From Tenrec ecaudatus (Eukaryota; Chordata; Mammalia; Afrosoricida; Tenrecidae): 64,000 bases of DNA. Under the pieces are notes generated by a model. That model ran no database searches and was not told the DNA's origin. It saw nothing but the letters and a program-made list of their open reading frames with translations. The DNA is taken from assembly GCF_050624435.1 (NCBI RefSeq), contig NC_134546.1, positions 16,639,001-16,703,000 on the forward strand. Reading direction: 5' to 3'. How positions within the stretch are numbered: position 1 is the first letter of the stretch; each line of letters starts with the position of its first letter. A program made the translations under genes and the position numbers. Shown one piece after another: positions 30,434 through 42,399 of this stretch.

Positions 30434-30775
30434 GAATTGGAATGTTGAAGAACATTTTCTCTCATCTTGGTCAAGAGTGGATTTTATATTTTGTATTTAA
30501 TATGCATCCAAACAGAATCTCAGTTCTTCCTGCTTATAAAGTAAGAAAATCTTATTTATGAATCGTGGAGTTCATTTACTCTGCCTCAAAAGGAGAGTAA
30601 ATTTTTTCTCTCTTAGGAATTATTTGAGGCAATCACCAACTCCATTGTGTTTGTTCTTTTTTCCTGTGGAAGCTATATTAGTTTTCTTCTTTGAATATTT
30701 GTTAGGACTTTCTGAAAAGCAAAACGTAATTTGGATGGAAGTTTCCCCAATAAAGCAATATTTCGACCCTTTTGT
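30434..30775 (+). terminator. SNRNP27: SNRNP27 3' UTR and poly(A) signal
   Basis: This is unique AT-rich 3' UTR with a perfect AATAAA at 30,749-30,754, followed by a T-rich stretch. It is the first strong signal after the stop, so it is the likely cleavage site. Confidence 0.75.
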
Positions 30776-31059
30776 AATTGACCTATATACATATTTATTT
30801 ATTACTAGTTAAAAGAATCTCCCTAGATATTTTGGTTTTTCATACGTAGATTTAAATATTAGTTTAAAAATTAGAAGAATGAAAAGTGTAACTTTGGATC
30901 TTTGTATATCTTTTGTGTTTTGCTATTTCCTCCTAAACCCTCAAAACCATTGGTGGTTTTCTTCCCAACCACACAAGGAACGCGTGCAAACACTTGGGAG
31001 AAATCACCTATCATCTCATACGCTATAAACACTAAGTGTTAGAAATTTTACCGGTTTTT

Positions 31060-31650
31060 CCAGGTTAGTGTGTGTGTTTGTGTGTTTTGTCCCCAACTAT
31101 GAGATCAGTATTTTATATACTGTTCTTTTTCTCTAATCGTCCCCACCCCCATTTCCTGTGAACTTTTTTTGTCCATCCTAGAGAATGGTCCGTGTGCCCT
31201 GGAGAAGAATGTACACTGTGCTGACTGGGGTGGAATGTTCTGTAAATGGCTGTTATACTGAGCTGACTTTCTTTGGGGCCCTGTTTCCCTATTGATCTTC
31301 TCTTCAGGTGTCTGTCTAATCCTAAAACTGGTGCATTGTTACTATAGTGCGCTCTCTCCCTTCAATTCTTTTTTTATCCTCCCTTCAATTCTGGCAGTGC
31401 TTGCTTTAGAGATGTAGGCACTCCAGTGTTGGATGCATATTCACTTAGGAGATTACCTTGATGAATTGGCCCTCCTATCACTGTATGTAACATCCACATC
31501 CATCTTGCTAACAGACTTTGTTTTGAACTCTCTGGTATTAAGACTCCTATCCCAGGTCTCCGAGTTACTATTTGCATGATTTTTTTTTCATTCTACTTTC
31601 AACCTCTGTGTATTTGGGTCTGAGGTACGTTTCTTGTGTTTAGCATATAT
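31060..31650 (-). repeat. L1 ORF2 fragment, antisense
   Basis: 'GTACACTGTGCTGACTGGGG', 'TGTTCTGTAAATGGCTG', 'GTGTCTGTCTAATCCTA' and 'CTTGATGAATTGGCCCTCC' are inverted L1 ORF2 text. No frame is intact. Confidence 0.65.
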
Positions 31651-31689
31651 ATGGATCACCCTCTCATATTCTTAAATATCTTCTTGAAA

Positions 31690-32570
31690 TTTAACTGTTT
31701 TCATTTTATTTTTCATTGTGTCAAGCACATTTGTACATTTGTTGCCATCATCATTTTCAAAACATTTTCTTTCCACTTGAGCCCTTGGTATTGGCTCCTC
31801 ATTTTTTTCCTCCCTCCCTCATGACCCTTGATAATTTATACTTTATTATTTTTTTCATGACTTACACCGACCAGTGTCTCCCTTCACCCACTGGAAAGGG
31901 TTGCCCATCTCCCTGGAAGGGGGTTATAGGTCGATCATTGTGATTGGTTCCCCCTTTTTCCCCCCACCTTACCCTTACCCTCCTGGTATTACTTATCTCA
32001 TTATTGGTCCTGAGGGCTTTATCTGTCCTAGATTCCCTGTGTTTCCAGCTTTTATCTTACCCATGTACATGCTCTGGTCTAGCTGGATTTGTAAGGTAGA
32101 ATTGGGATCATGAAAGTGGGGGGAGGAAGCATTAAAGAACTAGAGGAAAGTTGTATGTTTCATTGCTGCTGTACTGCACCCCAACTGGCTAGTCTCTTCC
32201 TTGTGACTCTTCTGTAAGAGGATGTCCAATTGTCTACACATGGGCTTTGGGTCTCCCCTCTGCACTTCCCCTCATTCACATTGATATGATTTATTGTTCT
32301 GGGTCTTTGATGCCTGATATCTGATACCATCAACACCTTGTGATTACATGGGCTGGTGTGCTTCTTCCATTTGGGCTTGTTGCTTCTGAGCTAGATGGCC
32401 GCTTGTTTATCTTCAAGCCTTTAAGACCCCAGACGCTATATCATTTGATAGCCAGGCACCATCAGCTTGCTTCACCACATTTGCTTCACCACAAAATGCA
32501 CCAATTTTGTCTTCAGAGAACATGTTGGGAGAGTGAGCATCACAGAATTCCGGAAATTGAACTTTTAAAC
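31690..32570 (-). repeat. L1 3' UTR, antisense
   Basis: This is another copy of the common 3' UTR. It carries 'CATCATTTTCAAAACATTTTC', 'CCCTTGATAATTTATAC', 'GGGTCTCCCCTCTGCACTTC' and 'TTTAAGACCCCAGACGC', more diverged than the copies at 12,108 and 41,815. Confidence 0.75.
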
Positions 32571-32787
32571 ATACTTGGTTATACCATAATTTAGTAACTC
32601 ATCCCTTATTTGGAAACATTGGATTACCTTTCATGGCTTGCTATTATAATTGAAACTGTAATTCGTTTCCCTGCTGTAGTTATCTTTTTGCATTTGTTCC
32701 ATTGTTTCCCCAGGCTCGGTTCTTAGTTAGATATGGCATTACCAGTGAGATTAAGAAGGTTCTTGTTTTATGGCTCTTAATATATTT

Positions 32788-32863
32788 AAGAGGCTTTGAA
32801 AAGTTTGAAGGAAAGTGGAATTTTTCCATGAACTCTTTGAAGCCCTTCATATATAGCTAGAAA
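32788..32863. mobile_element. Mariner-like MITE
   Basis: 'AGAGGCTTTGAAAAGTTTG' and 'CCATGAACTCTTTGAAGCCC' are inverted ends around a short AT-rich core, with TA-rich flanks (ATATATT and CATATATA). Confidence 0.6.
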
Positions 32864-33154
32864 GGTAGCAACAAACTCTTAAGTAGTAAACTATGAACAT
32901 TCTCATTTCATACATACACACACCAGTATTAGGTCTTAGGGTTTTTAAAAAGATTCAGGTTGGATAGGTAAAATAACAGTATCTGGTTGTAATTTAATTT
33001 CTTGGGAGGATGAACACTTAAACAAATATATTATTAACCACTTATAACTTTTGTGAAATACCAACTCCAAAGTTTGGACCCATTTGTCTTTTGGCAAGTT
33101 TCTTTTTTTTTTTTTCCTTAAATACTAACAGTCACAACCATTACCCATGCAGTC

Positions 33155-33290
33155 TCAAGACACAGTGAGTGACGTATTGGGCCGTTAACCACAAGTCAGT
33201 CGTTTGAACTCACCATCCACTGAGAGGAAGCAAGATGCGGTATCTGCTCCTGTACAGATGGACAGGGCGCCCCGTCCTATAATAGCATGG
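33155..33290 (+). repeat. AfroSINE, degraded
   Basis: 'GACACAGTGAGTGACGTATT' is a degraded head, followed by 'AACCACAAGTCAGTCGTTTG' and 'AACTCACCATCCACTGAG'. The tail is lost. Confidence 0.5.
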
Positions 33291-33764
33291 TGTTTACAGC
33301 ACATCCAAATCACGATGCCTTACTTCACAGACTGCGGAATGGAAATAAGTGATGTGTGGGTGTGTGTTACATTTTATTTGAATGGAAGCAAATTATATAC
33401 TTTTCTGCATCTAGCCACCTTTTTTCACTTCTTAGTAGATCTTAGAATTGGTGTTTTATTAGTACATGAAAAATTTCTTTTAAAAAAATTTACTTCTTTT
33501 TTAACAGCTACATTCGAATCCATTTCAGGGTGGATTGTTACTTAATTTCTTATTGATGGACACTTTTTCTCTTTTTGGTTCTTCTAAATTAGCCAGTGAC
33601 TATCCGTGTACATACATGGCTTTCTGTTTTAGCTAGGTTTTGAAAGCCTTACTGCATCTGAGATCTGGCCATTGCACGTACACACCTCTGTGGCAGGTGA
33701 ATCCCCTGTAAGTAAAATAACAGAATGACGTCACAATGGGCGCTTTGCATCGTCTGCGTCAGGT

Positions 33765-33835
33765 ACTTTGGTATTACCCCACTTTCCAGATAAGAAAACC
33801 GAGGCCTGAAATAGAAAAGTGGCTTGCCACACTTC
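33765..33835 (+). repeat. MIR element core
   Basis: 'TATTACCCCACTTTCCAGAT' followed by 'AAGAAAACCGAGGCCTGAAA' matches the ancient MIR consensus (ttattccc.ttttacagatgaggaaactgaggc). Confidence 0.7.
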
Positions 33836-34547
33836 AGACCGACGATTGGCATTATTGCAGCCAACTGCCTTCAGAGCTTAAATATTTGAATATGCTACGC
33901 CGCGTGCACAACTTGAAGTGCTCCTCGTTAAACTGTCACCGCTCCTAGACGGCTGGACTGTTGTGCATGGATTCTTTGTCAAGTAGACCCCTTCTCTGCC
34001 AGCAAGCGCTCTGTGTCTTGGAGTGATCTACGGAAGGCACTGACAGGGCCTTGCAAACCTGCGGAGAGGAGACCTGTTGGCTTTCACAGTGAGCTAGTTC
34101 TCCTGGGGTAAAACACATGTCAAATGCTCTCGGGTTATCATTGTCAGTGTGGTGTTGACTGCTTTACTTGAGACTCTCAAAGCAGCCCACTCTAGAAATC
34201 ATTTGAGAGTTCCCAGGAGGTCGACAAACTCATTATCCCTGAGCTTCCACAAAGAAAATGGAGTGTCTGTTCATCACATCGTCCGCTTCTAGAAGAATGA
34301 CAAAGGTGGAGCGTCTTTGTTGTCATAGGATGTGATGTGCCGCTCCCTCTAGTTGGAGATAAATTGTGCCAAACTTTGTTTTCAAGTATCTAAATGTTAA
34401 GAATGCTTTACAACTCGGTCTTTGAACTCTCCCATCTCTCCCTTGTTGAGTTCTTACGTTTAAATACCTTCCTATATTATTCTCAAGTATACACTTGCAA
34501 TCTGACCATTTTCCTGAATTCTAGGCTTGTACATCCAACATATGACA

Positions 34548-34702
34548 CAGGCGGTGAGGTGGAAAGGTCGACGATTCTAACCAAGTCACCCAGGGATCAG
34601 CTGCAGCAAGGCCACTGCCTTGAGGGCTGTCAGGCAGCTCTCTTCCACTCACACACACGGTCGCCATGAGTCGGAGTCAATGGCAACTAACCACAACATC
34701 CA
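34548..34702 (+). repeat. SINE/RTE tail, plus strand
   Basis: 'GGTCGCCATGAGTCGGAGTC' then 'AATGGCAACTAACCACAAC' is the shared 3' end of RTE and AfroSINE, with a degraded body before it. Confidence 0.65.
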
Positions 34703-35164
34703 CGCGAAGATTAGCAGGTCACATTGAAAATGAACTGAACTTGCATTTCCCTGAAGCTTCCCTATTGCAATCAGTGACCGTTGCATTCAGTCCTTTGTTC
34801 AGATCCAAACCCTTAGCATTTTGAATTCCTCTCTCACTTGTCTGTATAATTCCTGGCCATCACATCATGCACAGCCAGCACCTCGTCGTCAGTGGAGGCT
34901 GTGTGTTAGCAGAGCTTCCAGACTAAGACACTAGGAAGAAAGGCTTGGTAATCTTCTGAAAATAAGCCAGTGGAAGCCCTATAGATCAGAGTGGCTGGCT
35001 ATGAGACCGGTCATTAATGGCATTGGACTGGGTGGAAGTCATGAAGATGAGCCCAATTCGGAGGCAGCTAAGTCTCTCTGGACCAGCACTTAGCAGTCTT
35101 GGTCCATTGCCTCTTCTCCACTGTCAGAACATTGTGGTACGCCTCCAGACTTTTGTCCATACAT

Positions 35165-35237
35165 GTACAAGAGGGCTTTAAAAAGTCCTTGGAATATATG
35201 GATTTTTACTATGAACTTTTAAAGACTGCACTCCACC
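35165..35237. mobile_element. Mariner-like MITE, diverged
   Basis: 'AGAGGGCTTTAAAAAGTCC' and 'CTATGAACTTTTAAAGAC' are imperfect inverted ends of the same family as 36,487-36,575. Confidence 0.5.
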
Positions 35238-35389
35238 ACCATGTTATGTATAAAACAGAATTGGAAGAAAGAAATTTTGTTTTCTGAGTTTGGGTTCTTT
35301 TTAAATACACAAAATATTACCTTTACATATCCTTCTAAAACTGATCAGCCATACAATAAAGAGTGAATAATTACTAGTAATTGGAATGT

Positions 35390-35938
35390 GAAAGTTGGAA
35401 ACGAGGCTTAGTAGGTGAAAACTATGACTTTGGTAGTAGAAATGATGGTGAGACTCACATGATTTTTGTAAGACCAATTATCAAAAATACCTTTTTCATT
35501 AACAAACAATGATAACATGCGTGGACACTATTGGATGGAATATACAGGAATCAACTGCATCTGTGGAAAGAGACCAGGGAGAAGATCAGTATCATCTCAT
35601 CAGTCAGAACAAGGCCAGGGGCAACTGCGAAACAAACCATCAGTTCATATATAAATTTAAGTTGAAGCCAAAGGAAATTAAAACAAGGCCATCAGAGCCA
35701 AAACAGAACCTTGAATATATCCCACCTGAATATAGTCACAATCTCCAGAATAAATTTGATACATCGAACACTACTGCTTGAAGACCAGATGAGTCTGTGG
35801 GATGACGTTAGGGACATCACATAAGAAAGCAAAAGGTCATTGAAAGCAAATGACCAAATTGATGTTAGCAGGAACCCTGAAACTTGCTCTTGATGTAGAG
35901 TAGCTAAAGTGAGTGAAAGTAAGATGAGGTAAGAGTTG
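35390..35938 (+). mobile_element. RTE LINE ORF fragment, sense
   Basis: The open stretch 35,509-35,781 contains HQFIYKFKLKPKEIKTRP-type sequence, the linker between the endonuclease and RT of RTE/BovB proteins. The following bases encode a LALDVE.VAKVSE-like piece that parallels the RTE at 22,000-22,200 on the other strand. A stop ends the frame, and an L1 fragment follows directly. Confidence 0.65.
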
Positions 35939-35939
35939 A

Positions 35940-36748
35940 ATAGTGGATTGGAAGACTTAATATTAAGATGTCAATACCAACCAAAGTAATCTGTAGATTC
36001 AAGGTAACTGATAAAAATTCCAATAGCCTTTTTTACAGAAATAGGAACACCAGATTTCAACTTTCTATGGAAGGGCCAAAGCCATGCACAGCCAAAACAA
36101 GATCGAGAGAGAATAACGTGCAGAAATAAACCACATATTTGTCGTCAACTGATTCTGACAGGGATGCTAAGCCAAGAGTCTTCAATACATGGTGCTGGGA
36201 AATGGATTTCCACACGTGAAAAGTAAAGCAAGATCATGCCTCTTGTACAAAAAGGAATTCAAGACGGGTCCAGGCCCTGAGTGTACAACAAAAGCCGTAA
36301 CATTCTTAGAGGAACAGCAGGGTTATCGGCAGACCTAGTTTTCATCATGGGCTAACATGTAATAAAAGCACAAACAGCAAAAAACTAAACAAATGGAACG
36401 TCAAAAGACAGCCAACCAGATGAAAAGTTACCAACTAGGAGAATATCTTTAGAAACCATTTATACAACAAGAATGTAATATCAACTATATGAGGGGCTTC
36501 AAAAGGTTCATGGAAAATATGCCATTATCATTTCATTCCATTTCCCACAACCTTTCTGAAGCCCCCTAGTATATAAAGCCTAAACAACACGTTCCCTACA
36601 AAAAGAACCCAACCATAAGATGAGCAAAGAGGACGTTCAAGTGGCCACCAAGCATGAAAAGGTGCTCAGCATCATTAGTCATTAGAAGAGATGCGTATCA
36701 AAACTACCTGGAGGCCATTTCACTCCCAGTAGGCTAGCACATACATAT
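35940..36748 (+). mobile_element. L1 ORF2 C-terminal fragment, sense
   Basis: Decayed ORF2 text appears with 'TCAATACCAACCAAAGTAAT', 'CAAGATCATGCCTCTTG' and 'AAACTACCTGGAGGCCATTT', typical of the late ORF2 region. A MITE is inserted at about 36,487-36,575. Confidence 0.7.
36487..36575. mobile_element. Mariner-like MITE inserted at TA inside L1
   Basis: The inverted ends are GGGGCTTCAAAAGGTTCATG and 'CCTTTCTGAAGCCCCC'. On both sides the flank is TATA (ACTATATGAG at the left, TAGTATATAAAG at the right), fitting the TA target of Tc1/mariner elements. The L1 text resumes across the insertion. Confidence 0.72.
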
Positions 36749-36764
36749 ACATTATATACACTGC

Positions 36765-36805
36765 ATTGGTTTTGCTTCTCTGGAGAACCTAGCCAAACAG
36801 AAGTA
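36765..36805 (+). repeat. ERVL/MLT2-type LTR terminus
   Basis: 'ATTGGTTTTGCTTCTCTGG' plus AGAACCTAGCC matches the end of MLT2-type LTRs. Only this short piece is recognisable. Confidence 0.4.
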
Positions 36806-37519
36806 ATTTTGTATTTATGTGCTCAACACTACCTCTGGCAATCTTTCCATGTCAGTGTGTGACGAGTTCTCTATTTAACTGCTAGTACTTCGTGGAATGG
36901 ATATATCACTTTGTTCTGTTTGCCTTTGCTTTCTTTTATAAGTCACGGATATTTATGGCATGACCAATTTTTCAAGGTACCATTTTAAAAACAATACATT
37001 GATCAGATTAACAATATATTGATTAGCAGTCACTGGTCTAGCTGATTGCTTTGTGACAAATTAGCCACAAAGAAGGGGTTATTACTGAAGCAGAAATTCC
37101 CAGCCTGGTTTTCACACTATAAAATTATAAAGCCAATTATGCAAAATCTTATGCCAAAAAAATTCCTTTTAATGCCATGGAGTTAGGAGGTAAAACGATC
37201 AGTTATAAATAGCGTTTTAATTCCTAAAGGTTTAAAGCCTTTTCGATACTTAGGGATTGTGGCCTTGTCTTTCCGGTTGCTCTAAGGGACCCACCAAACA
37301 GCTATCCTCTTATGGAGCCCCTGTAGCATTTCCTGAACTCGCTGCTGATGCCATCATTTCCCTTTTCCTGTACTAGCTGACGCCATGTATTGTATTTCTA
37401 AGCTGACACGCATGTCGTTTGTGTGTTTGTGCTTCCCCGTTTTCAGTCTGTCTCTCAGTTCATCATCTTGATGTGTACAGGAAGGTAGAAGCTACGATCC
37501 GCCCATGTTTCTGCCACTG

Positions 37520-37700
37520 CTGTTAGTTGCTGTTGTGTCTGGTCCAGTGGATGGGGACCCCGGCTGTGCGTGGGGTTTTGAAGGCTGCGACCTTTGGGAA
37601 GCAGAGCGCCAGGCCTGTCTTGTAAGGTCATGTCGGGAGGTTCGAACTGCTAGCAGTTCTGACTCGTAGTTGAGTGCTTGGCCATAATTATCCCCCACTG
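37520..37700 (-). repeat. tRNA-derived SINE, minus strand
   Basis: 'GGGGTTTTGAAGGCTGCGACC', 'GGAAGCAGAGCGCCAGGCCTG' and 'GGGAGGTTCGAACTGC' (inverted B box) identify the same SINE family as 9,620 and 58,034. Confidence 0.7.
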
Positions 37701-37769
37701 AGGGGTTGCGTCACCCAGGAAAGGGGTGGCAGCTTTTGTTTTCTTTCGGGTTTTTATTGTAAATTAGAT

Positions 37770-38640
37770 TGGGGCGGTGGGGGGGAAGGTGTACATTTCA
37801 GATCATCAACTTTATATTCAGCTGCTTAAACTGCTACAACCCCCACCCCGCTTGTTTACCCTTCACCTGCTGCTTGATTGCCTATCTCCATCTAGTGGAC
37901 CACTGTCTGCTGCTAGCTCCCATTGCTTTATTGTGGATCCCTTGCCTTCCTGCCCCACCGGGCACTCTCCAAAGTCTGTTCCCCTGAATATGAAAGTCTT
38001 GGTCTTGGTGGATCCTTGCTCCCCACCACCCCTTATAGCAGTGGTCTCAGGATATTTTCCCTTTTGTGATTAATTAATTTTACTCAGCATGATCATCTCC
38101 AGGTCCCGCCGTTGTCACATGGTGCTTCAAGGTTTCTTCCTTTTTTTTCTTAGCAACGCACAGTATTCCATTGGGTGCATGTACCAGAGCTTCTCTATCC
38201 ATTCTTCTACCGAAGGGCTTTGCCAGCTTCTTACTTTTGTGAACAGTGCTGCACTGAACGTGGTGTGCCTGTGCCTGCGTTAGGGCTCTTAATGCTTCAG
38301 CAAAGGGATTGCTAGATCGGATGGAATTTCCACGACGCCGATTTCCACAGTGGTTGCATGGATTTATAGTCCCACCAGCAGTGCACGAGGGTTCCACTCT
38401 CCACAGCCTCTCCTGCACTTATTTCTGGTATTACTGAACTTGGCTGTCAATCCATGTATGGTGATAGCTCATTGTGGTTTTGACGTGCTCCTCCCCAGTG
38501 GCTGGTGATCGTGAGCATTTCCACTCTACGTGTTTGGTGGCCATTTTGATGTCATCTTCAGAGAACTGACTGTTCATGTCCTTTGTCCATTTTTAATTGG
38601 GTTCTTTGTCTTTAATATACACAGCTTTTTAAAAATATAT
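37770..38640 (-). repeat. Old L1 ORF2/3' fragment, antisense
   Basis: 'TTGTGATTAATTAATTTTACTC', 'CAGTATTCCATTGGGTGC', 'TTTCCACAGTGGTTGCATGG' and 'GTCCCACCAGCAGTGCACG' are the well-known inverted L1 blocks found in all eutherians. A related copy starts at 59,885. Confidence 0.8.
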
Positions 38641-38827
38641 ATTAATAGAAACATTTTAATCCTGATTTTAAAAAAATCAAAATAGGATCATGAAAAAAAT
38701 TAAAAATAATATAAGATAGTTGAATCAAGTTTTTCCACTATTATTTAATACACTGCTTTGGATTAAAGCAGAATTCAATTTATGTGAATTTGGTGGGGGC
38801 AAGATCAAAACTTATGTATTGCAAATT

Positions 38828-39303
38828 TTTTCTTTTTTTATATTTTATTAGGGGCTCAAACAACTCATCACAATCCATACATACATCAATTGTGTAAAGC
38901 ACATCTGTAAATTCATTGCGCTCATCATTCTCAAAACATTTGCTCCCCACTTAAGCCCCTGGCATCAGCTCATTTTTCCCCTCCCTCCTCGCTCCCCCCT
39001 CCCTCGTGAACCCTTGATAATTTATAAATTATTATTTTATCATATCTTTCCCTGTCCGACGTCTCCCTTCACCCACTTTTCTGTTGTCCATTCCCCAGGG
39101 AGGAGGTCACATGTAGATCCTTGTAATCAGTTCCCCCTTTCCAACCCACCCTCCCTCTACTCTCCCAGCATCACCACTCACACCCCTGGTCCTGAAGGGG
39201 TTCATCCATCCTGGATTCCCTGTGTTTCCAGTTCTTATCTGTACCAGTGTCCATCCTCTGGTCTAGCCAGACTCGCAAGGGAGAATTGGGATCATGGTAG
39301 CTT
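38828..39303 (-). repeat. L1 3' UTR, antisense, truncated
   Basis: 'ATTTTATTAGGGGCTCAAAC', 'CATACATACATCAATTGTG' and 'AGGGAGGAGGTCACATGTAG' define it; the right end stops in 'GGGATCATGGTAG'. A SINE follows. Confidence 0.82.
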
Positions 39304-39309
39304 TTTATT

Positions 39310-39488
39310 TAAACACGCACTTGGTGCTAACCACAGGTTGAACATGAACCCACAAACTAGTGGCTCCACAAGAAGCAGATGGGGCTTGTACTGCCATAAA
39401 GATTTAAAGTCTCAGAAATCCAAAGGCGCAGTTCATCTCTGCCCTGTGGGATTGCTTAGAGTTCAAATCCACGCCCAGCAGTGAACTT
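39310..39488 (+). repeat. AfroSINE, diverged, plus strand
   Basis: 'CGCACTTGGTGCTAACCACAG', 'AACATGAACCCACAAACTAG' and 'GGCGCAGTTCATCTCTGCCC' follow the order of the AfroSINE parts but with heavy change. Confidence 0.5.
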
Positions 39489-39984
39489 AGTCCCTCCTCC
39501 TCCCATCAGTCAATGCTTATGTAACACCTCTGAGGTACTTGGTGCTGATGAGGCCTCATACTTTTGTCTTAGGATTTTTCCTGGGCTTTTTCACCCTTCA
39601 AAACTTGTATTTTTAGATTTTCTTAGCTAGTGATTGTGTGTATATATTTATACATTTGTGTAAAAATTTAAGGGACCAAAACCGTAATTTTTTAATTATA
39701 TATTTACAGCTCCATGCCCAGTAGATGGCACTAAATACCCTTTAAAGTTCATGATTCTAATTCCTCATGGGCATTGGCCATTTTTTCCACCACCAGAGAA
39801 CAGGAATGGTCTGTTCTTTAGTCGAGTGCTCTCGTTTTTATATAATTTAGTATTTTGTTAGACATGTAGGGGTTTAAATTTTAATTTCCGAAAAAAAAAA
39901 ATTTTTAATTTCCGATAATGGGACTTTTCACCCCCTTTTTCCCCTTGTCAATCAGAGTAATTCTCTGGGAAGGATTTTATTAGT

Positions 39985-40135
39985 TCCTTTTGAGTCATTC
40001 CAACCCATGGAGACCGAATGTGTGCAGAGCAGAACTAACAATTCCCTTCCAGAAGCTGACCACTAAGCCTGTCCTCCGAGAGCACCAGCCTTTCAGATAC
40101 TAGTTGATCACGTCACCATTTGGCCTCCCAGGACC
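39985..40135 (-). repeat. AfroSINE, diverged, minus strand
   Basis: 'TTTTGAGTCATTCCAACCC' and 'GCAGAGCAGAACTAACAATTC' are the inverted tail. Its head side is near 40,130. Confidence 0.45.
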
Positions 40136-40881
40136 CTCCTACGGGGAGGGCAGTAACATGGAAATAGAACTTAGGTTAAGATCAAGATCTGAGAGTAAGA
40201 CAGAATAAAGAGCAGTGGTAAGTGATTATTATGACTTAGGGAAATGTGACAAAACCAGAAAAGCCAAGTGTTCCCTATGTGTATTTCATCGGTGTTTCCC
40301 TAAAGAACCAGCTCTTAGATTCAGTTAACTCTCAAAACCAGAAAACGTGCTTCCCGTTTATAAGGCCTGGTTTACTCTGTGTCAACCTGCTTATTAATTC
40401 TGTTGAGTTTATTTCATTGTCGTGGGTTTTTCAACTATGAAAAATGACAGGTTCTGAATTTCACCTGTTTAGGGGGAAAGATACCTAAATTTAGATCTAT
40501 TTTATTAGAGATGCCTTTATTAAATCTTAAACAGGACAAAGGCAAATCCTCCAAAGGAGAGACCATCAGTGCAAGGGTATATTATGGTGTCCAAAGGACT
40601 CACAGCCACAAGGCTATTTAAACAGGACCTGGAAACAGATTATGATTGGTGGCTGACCAGTTCATCCTGGTCCCAGACAGGACTATAGAAGTGGAAACTG
40701 GGATACATACACAGTTGCCGATGGGAAAGTTTACTGGATTGCTTCTGAGGGCCCTGATACCATCTAGGTTGGAGTCTTGACTCATAACTTGTTGACCTTA
40801 GGACCCCAGTTTCCAAGTCGGGCAAGCCCAGGCAAGTTCCTGAGGGCCAGACTGCCCCTCCCTGGGCTGGCCCGGAGAGTC

Positions 40882-40885
<4 letters not shown>

Positions 40886-40929
<44 letters not shown>
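40886..40929 (+). repeat. (CA)22 microsatellite
   Basis: A pure CA array of about 44 bases, followed by a C-rich stretch. Confidence 0.95.
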
Positions 40930-41814
40930 ACACCCCCTCTCCCCCCCGAGGGCAAAGCTGTTCACCTCACTTGGTCAATGATCAGAAATAATTCACTGGA
41001 GACTGAATCTATGTGGTGACAGGAAATAGATGTAGGCCTCCCACTATAAACCGTAGCCTCCCACAAACCTGGTGCTCAGAACTGAAGTTTGAGTACATAC
41101 CATAATTACACTTACACCTTTTCCTTGCTTTTTATCCTAGGGTTTATGAGTATTGGTATTTTGTGACTCAGCCTGGAAGTTGATTTCTTAACTGTCTGGT
41201 CTTAGTATAACCAATAAGCAGAGGCATGTAGGTGTAGTTCCCCCTGGAGATGCCTAGACAACTAAGAGTCACTCAGGGTGGGGGGGTGGGGTGGGGGACT
41301 ATTTCCTATCTGCAAACTTTAGATAATTGACACAACTTACTCATGGGGTTAGAGATAATATAGATAAATCACCTGACATGTAGTTAGTGAGCTCTTCTTA
41401 TACTGGCAACAAACTAAACTTTAAGAAAATTCTCTGCAATACAACATGCTCTACTCATTCTTATTTTCACACATCTCAACTTAGAAAATGACTTACGTTT
41501 TAAATTTGAGATGTCAGTATATTATCTAACTTGGGTCTCAGATAGCTTTTCAGATCAGAAATTTCTGTAAGATCCTGGAACAGTTCTTAGTATACTTTTG
41601 AGTTCTGTAAGTTAGTGTCCTCTGAAGTTTGTCTGTTGATACTATAGACCATTAAGGTAGCAGCAGGTTTGGTTACTGGTGTCATATCACGCACCTACAA
41701 ACACATCTGAAAAAAGGGACTTTTGAATGTCTTCATTTAGAATTAACACACGTGAAACGTCCCATTCGGTCAAAGAATCTCGGGGTTCAACTTTATTTTG
41801 TTGGTACACAAACT

Positions 41815-42330
41815 TTTTTTTTAATCGTCTTATTAGGGGCTCAGACAACTCTTATCACAATCCATACATAACATCAGTTGTGTAAAGCACATCTGTACAT
41901 TCATTGCCCTCATCATTCTCAAAACATTTGTTCTCCACTTAAGCCCCTGGCATCAGCTCCTCATTATTCCCCTCCCTCCCCGCTTCCCTCCCTCATGAAC
42001 CCTTGATAATTTTTAAATTATTATTTTGTCATATCTTGCCCTGTCCAATGTCTCCCTTCACCCACTTTCTGTTGTCCGTCCCCCAGGGAGGAGGTCACAT
42101 GTAGATCCTTGTAATCGGTTCCCCCTTTCCAGCTCACTCTCCCTCTGCCCTCCCAGTATCGCCACTCACAGGACTGGTCCTGAAGGTATCATCCATCCTG
42201 GATTCCCTGTGTTTCCAGTTCCTATCTGTACCAGTGTCCATCCTCTGGTCTAGCCAGACTTGCAAGGGAGAATTGGGATCATGAATATTGGGGTGGGGGG
42301 GAGGTAGCATTTAGGAACTAGAGGTGGTAC
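41815..42330 (-). repeat. L1 3' UTR, antisense, low divergence
   Basis: It begins with the inverted T-rich end 'ATCGTCTTATTAGGGGCTC', then 'GTGTAAAGCACATCTGTAC' and 'GTCCCCCAGGGAGGAGGTC'. It ends just before the MXD1 CpG island. It is very similar to the copy at 38,828. Confidence 0.82.
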
Positions 42331-42399
42331 ACGAACTTTTTAAGCCAACGTACGTGAGGGAGTAATTAATTACATCATCAGCTCCCGGGAGGAAAAGAA

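Larger units (their letters stand above)
30776..41814. other. Intergenic SNRNP27-MXD1, no gene seen
   Basis: This interval consists mainly of the L1, RTE, SINE, MITE and MIR pieces listed separately. Stretches such as 33,840-34,540, 40,140-40,880 and 40,930-41,810 show no repeat or gene that I can name. The 40,480-40,860 stretch resembles an old LTR but has no defining ends. Confidence 0.5.
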
